This document shows positions 36,071 to 47,600 of a stretch of DNA of 64,000 bases, piece after piece. This stretch comes from Ceratobasidium sp. AG-K (Eukaryota > Basidiomycota > Agaricomycetes > Cantharellales > Ceratobasidiaceae), in assembly GCA_037039685.1 (NCBI GenBank), contig JAWNGF010000002.1, forward strand, positions 5,022,001 to 5,086,000, written 5' to 3'. Each line of letters starts with the position of its first letter. Positions within the stretch are counted from its first letter, which is position 1. The notes beneath the pieces were generated by a model. That model was not told the origin of the DNA, made no database searches, and was given only the letters and a program-made list of their open reading frames with translations. Both the position numbers and the translations under genes were made by a program.

Positions 36071-36674
36071 GGGGGGCACCTTGAGCAAATGTTTCCACCG
36101 GCTATCTTAAGTAAACTTGTAGAGTTATTGTGGTACGGCGCGCCGAGATTGATGTGATGACGAATGCGCACAGTCGCGGCCGGCAGGAGAGTATGACTCG
36201 ACTGTATCAGTAATACGATTCAACCGCCTGCGTCGGCACTCGAGTGGGGGGCAAGGTGGAGTGCAGCGGGAGGTGGGTGCGAGCTGGTAAACGGACAAGG
36301 CTTGGCCAGCTTGGGCGATATGCGATCGATCTGGCAGATATAGTATCTGCTAATAGCCTTTGATCCTTGGTATAACCTGGCTCGTTGTTGCGACCCCAGA
36401 GAACGACACTGCAATCACTGGGAAAGTCGAACTGATGTCTTGGATGGTTCAAGCGCCGCTCGCCTATCGTCGCTCATATCGCCACCCGATTTGTACATGT
36501 TGGGCAGGACCCTAGGTCCCCTTGGCCCTCTGCTCCTTTACTCAACTCCTCCGGTCTACGCGCTCCGCCTACGTATTTCATTAGTCTGTGAGTGCGCGAA
36601 CGATTGAATCGATTGCCATATAGCTTACAGTAGGTTTGATACGCGTTTCTTTTCAGTTCGCCACACAACATATC
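36071..36674. other. Divergent promoter region, UPF0662 gene / tropomyosin
   Basis: About 600 bp between divergent starts. No coding sequence supported; short open frames on the minus strand lack support. Confidence 0.5.
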
Positions 36675-37369
36675 ATGGATAAGATCAAGGAACGTCTTTC
36701 TGCGCTGAGGTTAGTAAACAGCCCAGTATCATGCTTTTATGACGATACTGGATATTTTCCCTGCTATCTTTCTATGTTTCCTTCATTTGGCGAGAGAGCT
36801 CACAGTTGATAACAGGGGTGAAGCTGACGCGGCAGTCGAACGCGCGGAGGCAGCCGAGGCCAAATGCAAGAAGCTCGAACTCGAGCTCCTGGCCAAGGAG
36901 CAAGAGATCACGTCACTTCAGCATAAGAACACTATCCTTGAAACTGACTTGGAGAAATACGAGGGCGAGCTTTCAGTTGCCAAGAAAGCCAACGAGGCTG
37001 GCGGCAACACTCAGGTCACGATGGAAAATCTGACCCGCAAATGTCAGTTGCTGGAGGATGAACTCGATGCCGCAGAGAAGAACGTCAAGGAAACAGTCGA
37101 AAAGTAGGTGGTTTCGCACCGTCACTTGTTCGCTGATTGACATGCGGGATAGGCTTCGGCAGGTTGACGTCAAGGCTGAGCACTATGAGAGACAGCTGCA
37201 GAAGGCTGAGCAGGAGCGGGACAGCTGGGAGCAGAAATACGAGGTCCGTGCTCGTTAATTTCGTCTCGGTTAAGTTACTCACGTCTGGTTCTCGTAGGCT
37301 TCGCAAGCGGCACTCAAGAAATCCCAGGGAGAGCTGGACGAACTTGTTCGTTCGATGGAAGGCATCTAA
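36675..37369 (+). CDS. Tropomyosin
   Basis: Four exons (36675-36709, 36816-37103, 37153-37243, 37298-37369) give 161 residues, exactly the length of fission yeast Cdc8. The product starts MDKIKERLSALR and is a continuous coiled coil with heptad Leu/Ala spacing: AAVERAEAAEAKCKKLELEL, ENLTRKCQLLEDELDAAEKN, LRQVDVKAEHYERQLQKAEQ, and the typical end LDELVRSMEGI. It polymerises head to tail along formin-made actin cables and the contractile ring. The first intron (106 nt) is about twice as long as the others. The family is certain. Confidence 0.95.
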
Positions 37370-37509
37370 CGTAGTATTTCAGATTCGATTATTGCTTTTG
37401 GTCTCTTATTGCTACAATACTTCAACAATGGATTCATCATACTACAACAACATCTCTGCATTGTATGCGTGCCGAACGCAGCGCCATGGCAAACAGACCC
37501 GTAATTCGA

Positions 37510-38338
37510 TCATGATTGTTCAACAGGGTCGTCCTTGCTGAAAGTGAGCGAGACGCTATTCACACAATGTCTTTCGTCGGCTGGAAGAATTTAGTCAGAC
37601 TGGCTAGTGAAGATATGTTTCGAACGTACTCGGTGTGGGAAAGCCCTCTCCTTTGAAGACGTGGCCCAAGTGGCCCCCGCATGCGGTACATGTGATTTCA
37701 GTCCTTGGAACGGGTCAACACAAAAGATCCATCTAGGGGTGAGTGACCAAGATCATACCTGAGCATACCAAAGGTCCTATCTTCGTGTCTGAGATGTTTG
37801 TGTCAGTTTAGCAACAAGCAATGTTGGCTCAAAGAGTAGGCCCTACCTTGTTACAGCACCAGGGATTGAATCATAATATGCTGGCCATCCTGCCGCGCCA
37901 CATTAATGGTTGCTCTCGACCTAGTCGTGATTGAAAACAGACAACATACCACACCCGCTTTTGAACTTTGTCTTGCTAGTGTAAAGGGGGGCTCCGCAGC
38001 CAGCACAGGTGTAGATACCTTCCTCATAGTGCTTGTCGTATTGGCCTGTACCAGCTGGCTCCGTGCCTTTCTGCCGCAAGATCCGAAACTAGCGTGGGCG
38101 GATGGGTTGGTATTTGTGGATAGTGGTATGATGCCGTACTTGCCTGCTCAGGTGATAGTTGAGCTCTCCATTCGTCTTCCGATTTGGATACCGAGTTCTG
38201 ACTCATGCTGGCACTGTTGGAGAATCCGTGTGCTTGGGCAGGGATTACGGCTACGCTTACGATGGGGAGCGTTTGAATGGGGCGGAAGGAATACGCACGA
38301 AATGAAGTTTGACCAAGACCGAATAGGCGTTTGAACAT
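37510..38338 (-). CDS. Peptide methionine-R-sulfoxide reductase (MsrB)
   Basis: ATG 38336-38338 to TGA 37510-37512, five exons. The N-terminal 45 residues (MFKRLFGLGQTSFRAYSFRP onwards) look like a mitochondrial presequence; an internal Met in SASMSQNSVSKSEDEWRAQL could start a cytosolic form. The MsrB core is complete: YTCAGCGAPLY and CTACGGHLGHVF supply the two CxxC zinc pairs, GCGWPAYYDSIPGAV and RHEDRTFGMLRTEI precede them or lie between, and the catalytic Cys is in DERHCVNSVSL. It reduces the R form of methionine sulfoxide with thioredoxin. The gene is convergent with tropomyosin (140 bp apart) and divergent with TIM44 (248 bp apart). Confidence 0.93.
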
Positions 38339-38481
38339 AGAAGGGTAGGAAGGGCACGAAGGTGTCCTAGTCGAGTGGTTATATACACGAGCGATGGGCG
38401 GGGATAGAGCACCGACGTCAATGATATCCGCGATCGCACCGCAATGGCCGATCATGCGCATGGTTCCCACGAGTCGCCAGT

Positions 38482-38487
38482 CACGTG
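38482..38487. promoter_or_regulatory. CACGTG element in the MsrB/TIM44 divergent promoter
   Basis: GTCACGTGCC lies 100 bp before the TIM44 ATG and 144 bp before the MsrB ATG. Confidence 0.4.
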
Positions 38488-38586
38488 CCCAATCTTTTCT
38501 GCAGCCTCACATTGAATCGCAGATCTTCCCGAGCCTAGTCTCCCGCACCGCCTCTCGTCCCCTTGCCTCCAGCAAAAATCAGCGCA

Positions 38587-40260
38587 ATGATGCACATAAT
38601 CAGAAACCGAGCTATCGCTGCTTCACTGCGTGCTGGTCGCCCTGTTGCAGTTCCCCCTACCATCTTGCGATCTATTGCTGGAGCCAGGGCACAATTTCAC
38701 GCCTCTGCGAATCGACGAAACGAGATCAAGTCGCCGTTCCAGACGTTTGTAGACGTTCTAAAGGAAGAAATTCAAAAGAATCGAGAACTACAGCAAAATG
38801 TTAAACAACTGCAAGGCGATGTCGACAAGTTCCAAGACTCGGAGGCTATGAAGCGGGCTAGGGATATGTATGAGCGGGCCAGGGTAGGTAGTATAATACA
38901 CTGAGAGGGTTTGCTGGTTATTCATGTTAATGTTTTCTAGTTAACCTCGTCGATTAAAGAGAATCCCAAGTTGCGGGCCGCGGCCGAGGAGCTCAAAAAG
39001 AACGGCGTGAAGATCAGCGATGCAGTCGGTGAGGCAGTGAGGTCCTTGGAAGCTAGTGGGTTTTATCAGGGGGTATGTTCTAGGTCATTTGTTAGGGAAA
39101 TCATTATAGATGACCTATTTTAAAGATTACTCGGGCTACAGCTGCGGTATCGTCTGCTGTGGCTAGCTCGACCGAGCCTATCCGCAACACCGAGGCTTAC
39201 AAATCTATATCGGAGGCCGTGGCAGAGGCACTGGACGATAGTGGAGCATCTAGGTACGGTGGTTACGAAGAAAAGGAGGTTCGAAGGAAGTTGCGCGAGA
39301 AACGGCGGGCCAAAGCTGGCATACAGGCTGGAACTACCCGTTCACAGCGGGTCACGGAGGATCCCGAGTACGTCACCCCACCCATATTTATTCATGTGCC
39401 CTGCCTTATCGACTAATTATTATACGATGGGTAGAGCAGGAGCAGCCGTAGTTTTACACAAGGACGCCGGGAAATACGAGAAATGGGAAGAATTGAAGCA
39501 GACCAACCCCATTCTAAGGACATTTGTGTCTTGGAAGACGGCTTACGACGAGTCGGAGAACCCAGTTGTATCTGGGCTACGATCTGTGACGAGTACAGTT
39601 GGTGGTTGGTTCGACGAGACAGAAACTGCGCAAGTAACGCGGGTCATGCGAATGATGGATCCTACCTTTAATTTGGAATCGTTCATGAGGGAACTCCGGG
39701 AGTATATTATTCCTGAGGTCGTAGATGCGTACCTGAGTGCGGACAGAGAAGGTTTGAAGCAGTGGTGTGGGGAGGCGGTAGGTCAATGCTACCGTTCTAG
39801 TAACTGATATCTAAGCGCTGGGACACAGACTTTCAACGTCCTTTGGGCAACGATGGAGCAGTATACCAAACAAGGGCTAATTAGTGAAAGCAAAGTCATT
39901 GATATCGCCAACGTCGACGTGAGTGCCTTTATCCTTCCAGTGTTCCGCATCTGATCCATTAGATTAGGTTGCAAAGGGCACCCTTCTAGATAACAATGTA
40001 CCGGTATTTGTTGTGAGCTTTACAACTCAAGAAGTGCTCGTTTTTCGACACGCCAAGTCTGGAGAAGTAATCGTGGGCGCTCCCGATCGAGTTGAGCAGT
40101 GCTCGTATGCAGCCGTCGTAACTCGACTAGAAGACGAGCTCGATAATGAACTAACCAGTGGATGGAAAGTAATTGAGGTAGGTGGCACGTAATGTTCTTG
40201 CATATTTTACTCAACCCTGGACGATAGATGGCGCGGCGTTCCGCAGGGTCACGTCTCTAA
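38587..40260 (+). CDS. TIM44: Mitochondrial import motor subunit TIM44
   Basis: ATG 38587 begins an Arg/Ala-rich presequence (MMHIIRNRAIAASLRAGRPV). SPFQTFVDVLKEEIQKNREL and the coiled coil that follows are typical of the Tim44 N-domain, which binds mtHsp70 and the TIM23 channel. The C-domain follows: DETETAQVTRVMRMMDPTF, ESFMRELREYIIPEVVDAYL, LKQWCGEATFNVLWATMEQY, then FVVSFTTQEVLVFR. Seven exons; the final exon is very short (MARRSAGSRL). Stop TAA is 40258-40260. TIM44 recruits Hsp70 to the inner membrane import channel; TIM23 itself is at the other end of the window (62173-63040), not linked in an operon sense. Confidence 0.93.
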
Positions 40261-40439
40261 CGGATATCACCTTTGATCACGCATCATTTATCAGTCCCGT
40301 TGTCACACACACATCATTTAGTTAATTCACATCCACACGTCACTACTCGCATACACCCCGATATGATGGATCCTAAGCGAGGGTAGATATCCGCAATTCA
40401 TTTGAGTCAAGTATACACTCATCCATAAGCCGAGGACGT

Positions 40440-40730
40440 CACCTTTGTCCCAGAGGCATCAGTACATGGGGTTTACATGAAACAAAGTATGCAAGACGGG
40501 TGTGGTCTAAGTGTAGTACATCATGTATAAATATCTAAGAGCTGTGTCGATCCCCTGCGGAGTCTTTGGGCATATATGCGCGAATTTGTCGAAATCGATT
40601 CTAGACTGTCTACATGCTTCGAAGTCTTTTGAATGCAATGCAATGCTACCAATTTATTACTAGACAGGTTACAATGGAATTTACATTATACTCAAAAGGA
40701 TCTTCAATTGGGATCCTGAATACTGAGGTT
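40440..40730 (+). repeat. Left arm of the inverted repeat
   Basis: Pairs with the reverse complement of 40935-41223. The landmarks GAATGCAATGCAATGCTACC and GCATATATGCGCGAATTTG occur in both arms. Confidence 0.85.
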
Positions 40731-40934
40731 GTCAATACTATTGTGCATGACACTCAAATTTGCTCTACCATTGAAACTGGATTAATGTACTAAGGTTTTA
40801 GTCAGTAAACAGCATATTTATGTTCGCAGGAGGGTACTCAATATGTTGTGTATGTGCAGTTCTGCTTTATCGCTAAGGCACTCACATACAGATGACACAT
40901 GAATTCAACTGGGGGTGTCCTCTAGGTTAAGCGA

Positions 40935-41223
40935 CCTCAGAGACTAGATCCCCAGTTGAAGATCCTTTTGAGTATAATGTAAATTCCATTGTAACCTGTC
41001 TAGTAATAGATTGGTAGCATTGCATTGCATTCAAAAGACTTCGAAGCATGTAGACAGTCTAGAATCGATTTCGACAAATTCGCGCATATATGCCCAAAGA
41101 CTCCGCAGGGGATCGACACAGCTCTTAGATATTTATACATGATGTACTACACTTAGACCACACCCGTCTTGCATACTTTGTTTCATGTAAAACCCATGTA
41201 CTGATGCCTCTGGAACAAAGGTG
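40935..41223 (-). repeat. Right arm of the inverted repeat
   Basis: Reverse complement of the left arm, differing at three bases over the outer ~245 bp. Confidence 0.85.
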
Positions 41224-42274
41224 GCACACACGAAAGTCACGTGTGTCCACACTTTTTGTCAGCGCTAGTACGTCCGTTATTGGAACGTAAGCGAATGTAA
41301 TTACTGGATAGTAGTCGAAACAATGCTTATACCCTGGATGCTGGGCTCATTCATTGCTCTGCTCTTGGCTGTTCGTAATGGGCGTTCATTCAGCGCGGAC
41401 GGGGTCACCGATCGATCATGGTAAAATTTTGCCGCACGTTGCTAGACTATACGTGCCCCTCCCAAGCTTAAAGTCAGATTAAACCAGTTAGTACTGATAC
41501 ATAACGTGGATTAATCGCTGAGATTGGTGTTGCACGGGCGATAAGCTGTGGGGTATTACTGTAATTCAACACACGTCCTATTGAATGGCGTCTAGTGCTC
41601 TCAATCTACTCAACATGTTCTACTCTTAGAGCAATGGCCAGTGCACTCCAGAGATTATATTCGGTGAACTGTTTAATATGCCCGCATGCCCGTTGGCGGA
41701 TCATACGACGGCCAACGGTCCTCTAACCATTGGCGTACAGCTGGGCGACAGAGTGACGGCCAGGGGTTCGGTTATTCGTGATGTTTTGTTTATGGGCCTC
41801 TTCGTAGCTTCCGCTGAACTCATCTGACGTGCTAGAACGAATCGGCAAAATTGTGATTCTAGGCTTGTTTCGGCTGTGGGTTGAGCCAAGCTCGGGCGGA
41901 CGAAGTTATGATAAAGTACTCGTTTGAGGAGCATCAACAGATAAGACTCGGCGAAAGACCCGTAACCTCCTGGGAGCCTAACCGTATGTGTATGCGCAAC
42001 AGATTAGCTGCCAACTCTGTTTGGTTCATTTTGAGGTACGCTCATAATTTTTCGTAGGGTACATGTTCTCCCTGTGCGCCGATATACTACGCTATTGTAC
42101 ATAAAAGTAAGGTCCAGGTAACAAAAAGGGGAAAGTAAGCTATGGTTGTACAACAAGCGTATGGCAGCCGCCGGGGCATCCACACTACTTGGCATTTCAC
42201 TTTTCTTCTGGTTCAATCGTCCCCGACTCCGATTCTGATACTAGCTCCCGCCCTGGATCTGGCCCTCCGTCCTC

Positions 42275-44133
42275 CTATGGTTTCCCTTCCTCCAATGACC
42301 CGAAGCCAGCCTTCGAGCCCAAATTTTGGTAACCGGGGATCCTTCCTGTTCCGACTACTGGCGTATACAGGCTGCTACTCCTGGGAGGGCGACTAGCCCG
42401 TTGCTGTTGATATCGAGATTGCGAAGACCATACCCGTTCCGGTAGAGAAGGGCGTTCGACATCAGGTAATGTTGAGCGTATATCCGAGGTAGCCGAGGAA
42501 GGCGGTAACAGTTCTGTGACGCTCCCGTTTGAATTCGTATTTATGGCTGATTCGATGTCAGTAGCCGCGGAACGTGCAGCTAGTTCGTATTCGGCAACAG
42601 GCTGGGCTAGCCGAGAGGAATCACCGGAGGACGAATTCGTGCGAGAGTGATAGGATCCTCTGGGTTTGTGTAGACTTGAGGCGTTTTCGGTTGAGCGGTC
42701 TTTGTTCTTTTCTGACCAGCTGTGCAAGGAAAGAAATAGTCTTGAGCATCCAACGCTCACGCAAGCGGTATGAAAGCCAGATCCGATCACAACAGGTCTC
42801 GTCTGGATGACAAACGTATGAGAGAGCCGCTGGTGGATCAAGACTGATAACCATTCCAACTTACCCGAGGATGAGCTGCACCTACAGTCGTTACCAATAG
42901 CACCGTAACGACAGATACATAATATAATGTTCCGTCCAGGAAGAGTCGCATGACTACCGGTGCACGGTTTCGAGTGGCGCTCACTTTGATCACAGTGAGG
43001 ACCACAATTAATGTCTCGTATAACAGCGGGGGCACGAATGGACGCCATGCAGTGGATGGAATTCGAACGACACATCCAGGAAGAACTAGTGGCGCTCGGT
43101 TAGCAATGATGCTGAAATCCTGTATAGTGGCGCATTTTAGTGTATATGCGCTTTTAACACGAAAGTGACTACTCACGGAGATGTCTACAAAGACACTAAT
43201 AACCGAGAGAACAGACGCCAGGGCAAGCCCGATAAGTAGACTGACAAGAACCCATTTCCTAAATACATAGGGTCAATGTTGCGTATCCGTGACGGTATCT
43301 TGTAATGTTTTACCTGCCGCCCCACAGCAACCATGTACGAACCACCAGTACGGCTGTACGTATTAGTGAGCGAGCGCCATGAGGTGGAAGTTATGGAGCC
43401 TACATGATCCTGCAATAAGGATAACTACTTGTGACCACACAAATATCTCCTCGATCGGTTGACAACTACAACAACGCGTGTAAGAGAGTATCCTCGAATT
43501 TGGCTTCCGACACAGACGTACAGCTAGATGTGTTTTTAGTATGGATTAATGTTTGGCGGCAAACCTGAACGTACCGACTGTGGTGGATTGAATAACAACA
43601 TGGCTAACAAGAATGAGTCGTCTGTGGATACTAGAGTGATGCGGTAACATACATGCGACATGCCCTCTGAAAACGCATTTAGATGGTTGTCACTGGATGG
43701 CTGGAGGCTACTCACATCATCAAAACAATGGTGGCATACCTAATGAATACGTACGCCGCCTTGCCAAACGTCCATCTTTGTAGCCAAACATATTTTACCT
43801 ATGTAAACCAACGTAAATTTGGCGTTGGATGTTTTATATGACGCCAACCTCTTGATCAAAAGTAATACCTGGGATGTAAATTTAGCGTTGGGAGGGGGCG
43901 AGACGAAAAAGAATTCACACACCGGCGTCGTAGATCAAAATGCACAGCGACGCCACTACACGAACAATACGGTTCATTAATTGGCTATTGGTTGACAATA
44001 GCTAGCCAGAGGACTTGCCTGCCAGACTGATTGCAGCTTGAAGGGCTCGTGCAGCTTGGGTAATGACCTGAGCAGCTATAATGGCTTGCTGCGAGGGTAA
44101 GAGCGGCTCCTGCAAGGAGGGCGAGAGAGACAT
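42275..44133 (-). CDS. DUF6533-type fungal seven-transmembrane protein
   Basis: Stop TAG 42275-42277. The membrane part is built from about seven exons with hydrophobic segments: RVVASLCILIYDAG, the family hallmark KYVWLQRWTFGKAAYVFIRY, EEIFVWSQVVILIAGS with VLVVRTWLLWGG, then LIGLALASVLSVISVFVDI, RPFVPPLLYETLIVVLTVIK and LDGTLYYVSVVTVLLVTT. A Ser/Arg-rich cytosolic tail of ~160 residues follows (about 42278-42750). DUF6533 proteins form large families in basidiomycetes; their function is not known. The start is uncertain: ATG 44131-44133 would require an intron of only 30 nt near 43987-44016 to continue the frame; otherwise ATG 43975-43977 is used. Confidence 0.78.
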
Positions 44134-44654
44134 TGACTTGAACTAAGATACAAAAGTGAATTGAAAGGGAACAAGACGAGCCGAGTAGACAAAAACAAAG
44201 CCGAGCCAGCGCCAGAGAAAGCAAAAGGATACCGAGTCAAAAGAGCTATGTGGCCATTGAGGAACCCCGGCGTCCGAAAGCCAGTAGATATATAGAAACC
44301 GAGAACATTACGGGATAGTTGGACAGTTAATTTAGTGGCAAGGTAGGGATCGTTCGCGGGTGTTGCTACACGTTATCGCAAGTATTGGATGCGGGAAGGA
44401 TGGATCGAGCGAAGACCAGACGGGATAGGCTGAGTTTGAAAGGCTTGGGGAGCTACACCCGACTCAGTCGTTAGAGATCGTTGGCTCCGGTGACTGAATC
44501 TGTTACTTGGACCGCTCAGGGTTTGATCGGTTCTCAGGGCCTCGCGTTAGTGGCGGTGTCCCTCTTGGCGCTTGACGACTTTGGTGACCTCACCACGACC
44601 TTGTACTATACTCTCACTTGTATTTGTCTTGTTAACCTAATTGTATCTAGATAT
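44134..44654. other. Divergent promoter region, DUF6533 gene / ZW10-like gene
   Basis: No supported coding sequence. An open frame continues in frame upstream of the ZW10-like ATG to about 44481 but begins with TTG and adds a hydrophobic stretch not expected in ZW10; it is treated as non-coding. Confidence 0.5.
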
Positions 44655-47600
44655 ATGGCATTTGTAGTGCCACAGCATCTTCCTCGTGCGGGGTATGGGC
44701 AAGGCTCAGGCCATGGTTCGACCACATCTCACGCCGAGCCAGTGCTTCGGAAGCTCGCAGAGGCGACACGGACGTCTCTGACCGCGGCTGGAGCCTCGCA
44801 ATTGGTGGGAGAGTTACAGAAGAACATAGATGATACCAAGGTAAGTATCCTGTACTTTAGTATGATTAATTTCGCTGAGAATATGCTCTGGCTAGAACCG
44901 CGTCCGTGAATGTATTCACAAAGACTTGCCTACCTTTGAGCGTCAGCTGACCTCTGCAAAACAAATCCAAAGTGGACTGGAGGAGCTCGCAGCGACTACG
45001 GACGACCTGACAGCCCGCGTTCAAAGCCCACAGGTATGCACCGTTAAGTAGGTCGACCCCGATGCTGACTTGGGCCCTAGTCAGGACTTCTCCCTACTAT
45101 CCTCACAACGCTCTCGGCACATTCTACTCTGGCACAGAGCACACTTGACGCAGACGTACTACATGCTGCCCTTGCACATTTAGCTCAATGTCGTGATGAA
45201 TTCAAGGTCCTCTCGACGTTGGTGCAAGACGGCCACCTGCCTGCCGCTGTCGCGAAAGCCAACGAAGCACAGTCCCTTCTCCAATCAGCTCCTCGACCTC
45301 TAGAGAGATCAGCTGTAATGAGGGATCTTTCCGTATGTTACTTTCGTCTTGTAGGTTAGTACACGTGGCTAACGTGATGTGCGACGTGGAAGCGTATGGC
45401 ACGTGTACTGGGCGATCGCGTCCAGGAGCAACTTGGGGACGCATACTCGCGTGCCATTGTGATAACTAATTTCCCGACCGGCACCACCATTACCGTTCTA
45501 CCTCATGTTACAAGTAAGCCAAACCCGTTATAAATGCCTGTACTTTGACTTTTGACTAATCTACATTGTTTTAGTTCGGGACTCGAATGGAGTCGTTACT
45601 CTCGCCGAATTATTCACATCCCTGCAAGCCGCTTCGTTACAGGAGCATCTCTCTACTCTAAGAAAGGAAATCTTGATTAGAGCACTCGAGCCAATTCTCA
45701 CGAAGCCTTCGCGACTAATCATATCCACCCAAGAGTCAACTCTTACTATTGACCATACGCTCCCTTCCGAAAATGGCCCACAGGCATCTCAGCAAGCCCA
45801 CGAAGCCCTTCAGAATACGGCGTCCCTTGCGACTTTCCTACACAACACTCTTCTGCCATCCCTTCCACCCCAAAGTATGTTTGCTGCTCAACTGGGGGGG
45901 CCAATAGCTCAGGCACTGGTGAATCATGTCCTACGCCCATCTATTCCTCGCTCTGGTTCTCTTGAAGACATACCTGAGTTCTTGCGTATATCCCGACGTG
46001 CCGGAGAAGTGGAGGAAATGCTATTCAAACTGGGTCTACGAAGTGGTGACGTGCGTGAATGGACGGAAGTAGCACCGACACATTACGAACGCCGTCGAAG
46101 AGAAGATCTAGTTCAGCATGTTCGTGGAGTTGTACTGGAACATGAAGGCGGGGCCGTTACGATCACCCGACCACTTCAGCGTGCACCGGATAACAAGGAA
46201 GAAGAACTTGCCAAGGAGGAGGATCCATGGGCGTTTGACGAGTCTACAACTGCCCCACCACGACCGACTGTACCGATCATCGCAACACCTACACCCAGGT
46301 CGCCCCCCGCTGCTTCAAAGCCCGCCGCACCCTACACTATTGGGGAGCAACCGAAAGCTCCAAACCCTCCCGAAGAGTCCGAGGAAGATGGCTGGGGATT
46401 CGACGATGACGAGCCTGCTGAGCCTGTCAAGTCGCCCAACGGCGCACATGGATCTGACTCTCAACCGGAAACCTCGGAGGACGAACCCGACATTGAGGTA
46501 TATGCAGCAACTTCACAATCAGAAGGCGCTGGAACAGAAAGTAGGAGTGAGGGTACTTCTCATCAGACCGAGCTCCTTAGCGCCCCTCAGTCTGATGCAG
46601 AAATTGTGAACGCTGCGCAATCGAGTGAGGAGAGCGACCCTTGGGACGACGATCCATGGGCCGATCAGGAGGAAGAAAAGGAAGAGGACAAACCAACTCC
46701 AGCCTCAGAACCTACGCCTACGCCTGCGCCAGTAGCTCCAAGTAAATCTCCCGCACCGACGTTGTCACCCACCAAGGCTCCCGAGCCACCGAAGGCTGCC
46801 TCACCTACCAAGCCGAATGTTATTCCCGCCGTGGTCGAGACGCCTCCATCGCCTGCAGTCAAGTCACCTGCTCCACGTGTCGCTCGGGGACTCGAGAGAT
46901 TTGCCCAAAAAACTCGAGGATCCCCATCTCCTACTCCATCCAAGTTCTCGTCCCCGATCGTGTCCAACTCATCACCGACCGCGTCCTTCGCCCCGTCATC
47001 AGCGTTCGGGACTGCTCCTTCAAGCGCGTTCCCGACTAGTGCCGTGTCTCCTACTTCATCATACCCGTCTCCATCCAAATCGGGTGCACCTCTTCCAAAC
47101 CCACCAATGTCTCCACCTAAACGATTCGCTACGCCGCCTGTCCCATTCTCCCCCTCCGAGCCACCAAAAATCGCGCCGCCCCTCACACCTGCTATGCGGC
47201 GTGCGCAGCAGGATAAACGCGCGAACCCGCGCCCAGTTAGTCCGCTTGGAGATGTCCATTCAAAGAGGAAACATAACTCCCATCAGGACGATCGATCAAG
47301 TGTGGGATCGTAAGTGGGCTGTTTGGGAATGGAGGGGCTAGTCGAGCGGGCAGTGAGGTTGGATATGGGAGTCAGGTCGGAATCGGGAGCCAGGTTGGAG
47401 GAGGAAGCCAAGTCGGGTACGGTAGTCAGGTTGGTACGGGAAGCCAAGTCGGGATTGCGAGTCCGGAGCGGAAGACGGGTGCACCAGTTGGAAAGGAGGA
47501 GCCAGCCACGGAGACCTATATGGTCTCAAAAAAGGCCCAAAAGGTATTTGCGCTGGCGGAGGATGCGTTGAAAGAAGGCAAAGCTTTGGTTTCTTCCAAG

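Larger units (their letters stand above)
40440..41223. mobile_element. Foldback / MITE-like element, ~784 bp
   Basis: Two long inverted arms begin CACCTTTGT and end ACAAAGGTG and enclose a ~205-bp spacer. The outer ~245 bp of the arms differ at only three positions I could find; similarity fades further in, to about CTGAGGT near 40730 and 40935. There is no open reading frame of note inside and no transposase, so it would be non-autonomous. I see no target-site duplication (left flank GAGGACGT, right flank GCACACAC), so the transposon class is undetermined. Recent formation is inferred from arm identity. Confidence 0.75.
40261..42274. other. Intergenic region holding a foldback element
   Basis: About 2 kb with no supported gene. 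Its left part contains a large near-perfect inverted repeat (arms listed separately); its right part (41224-42274) has only short open frames without family features. Confidence 0.6.

Noticed and set aside
44481..44654. N-terminal extension of the ZW10 frame with a hydrophobic segment
   Set aside because: It opens with TTG, not ATG, and the hydrophobic stretch is not part of ZW10/Dsl1; ATG 44655 is the first sensible start.
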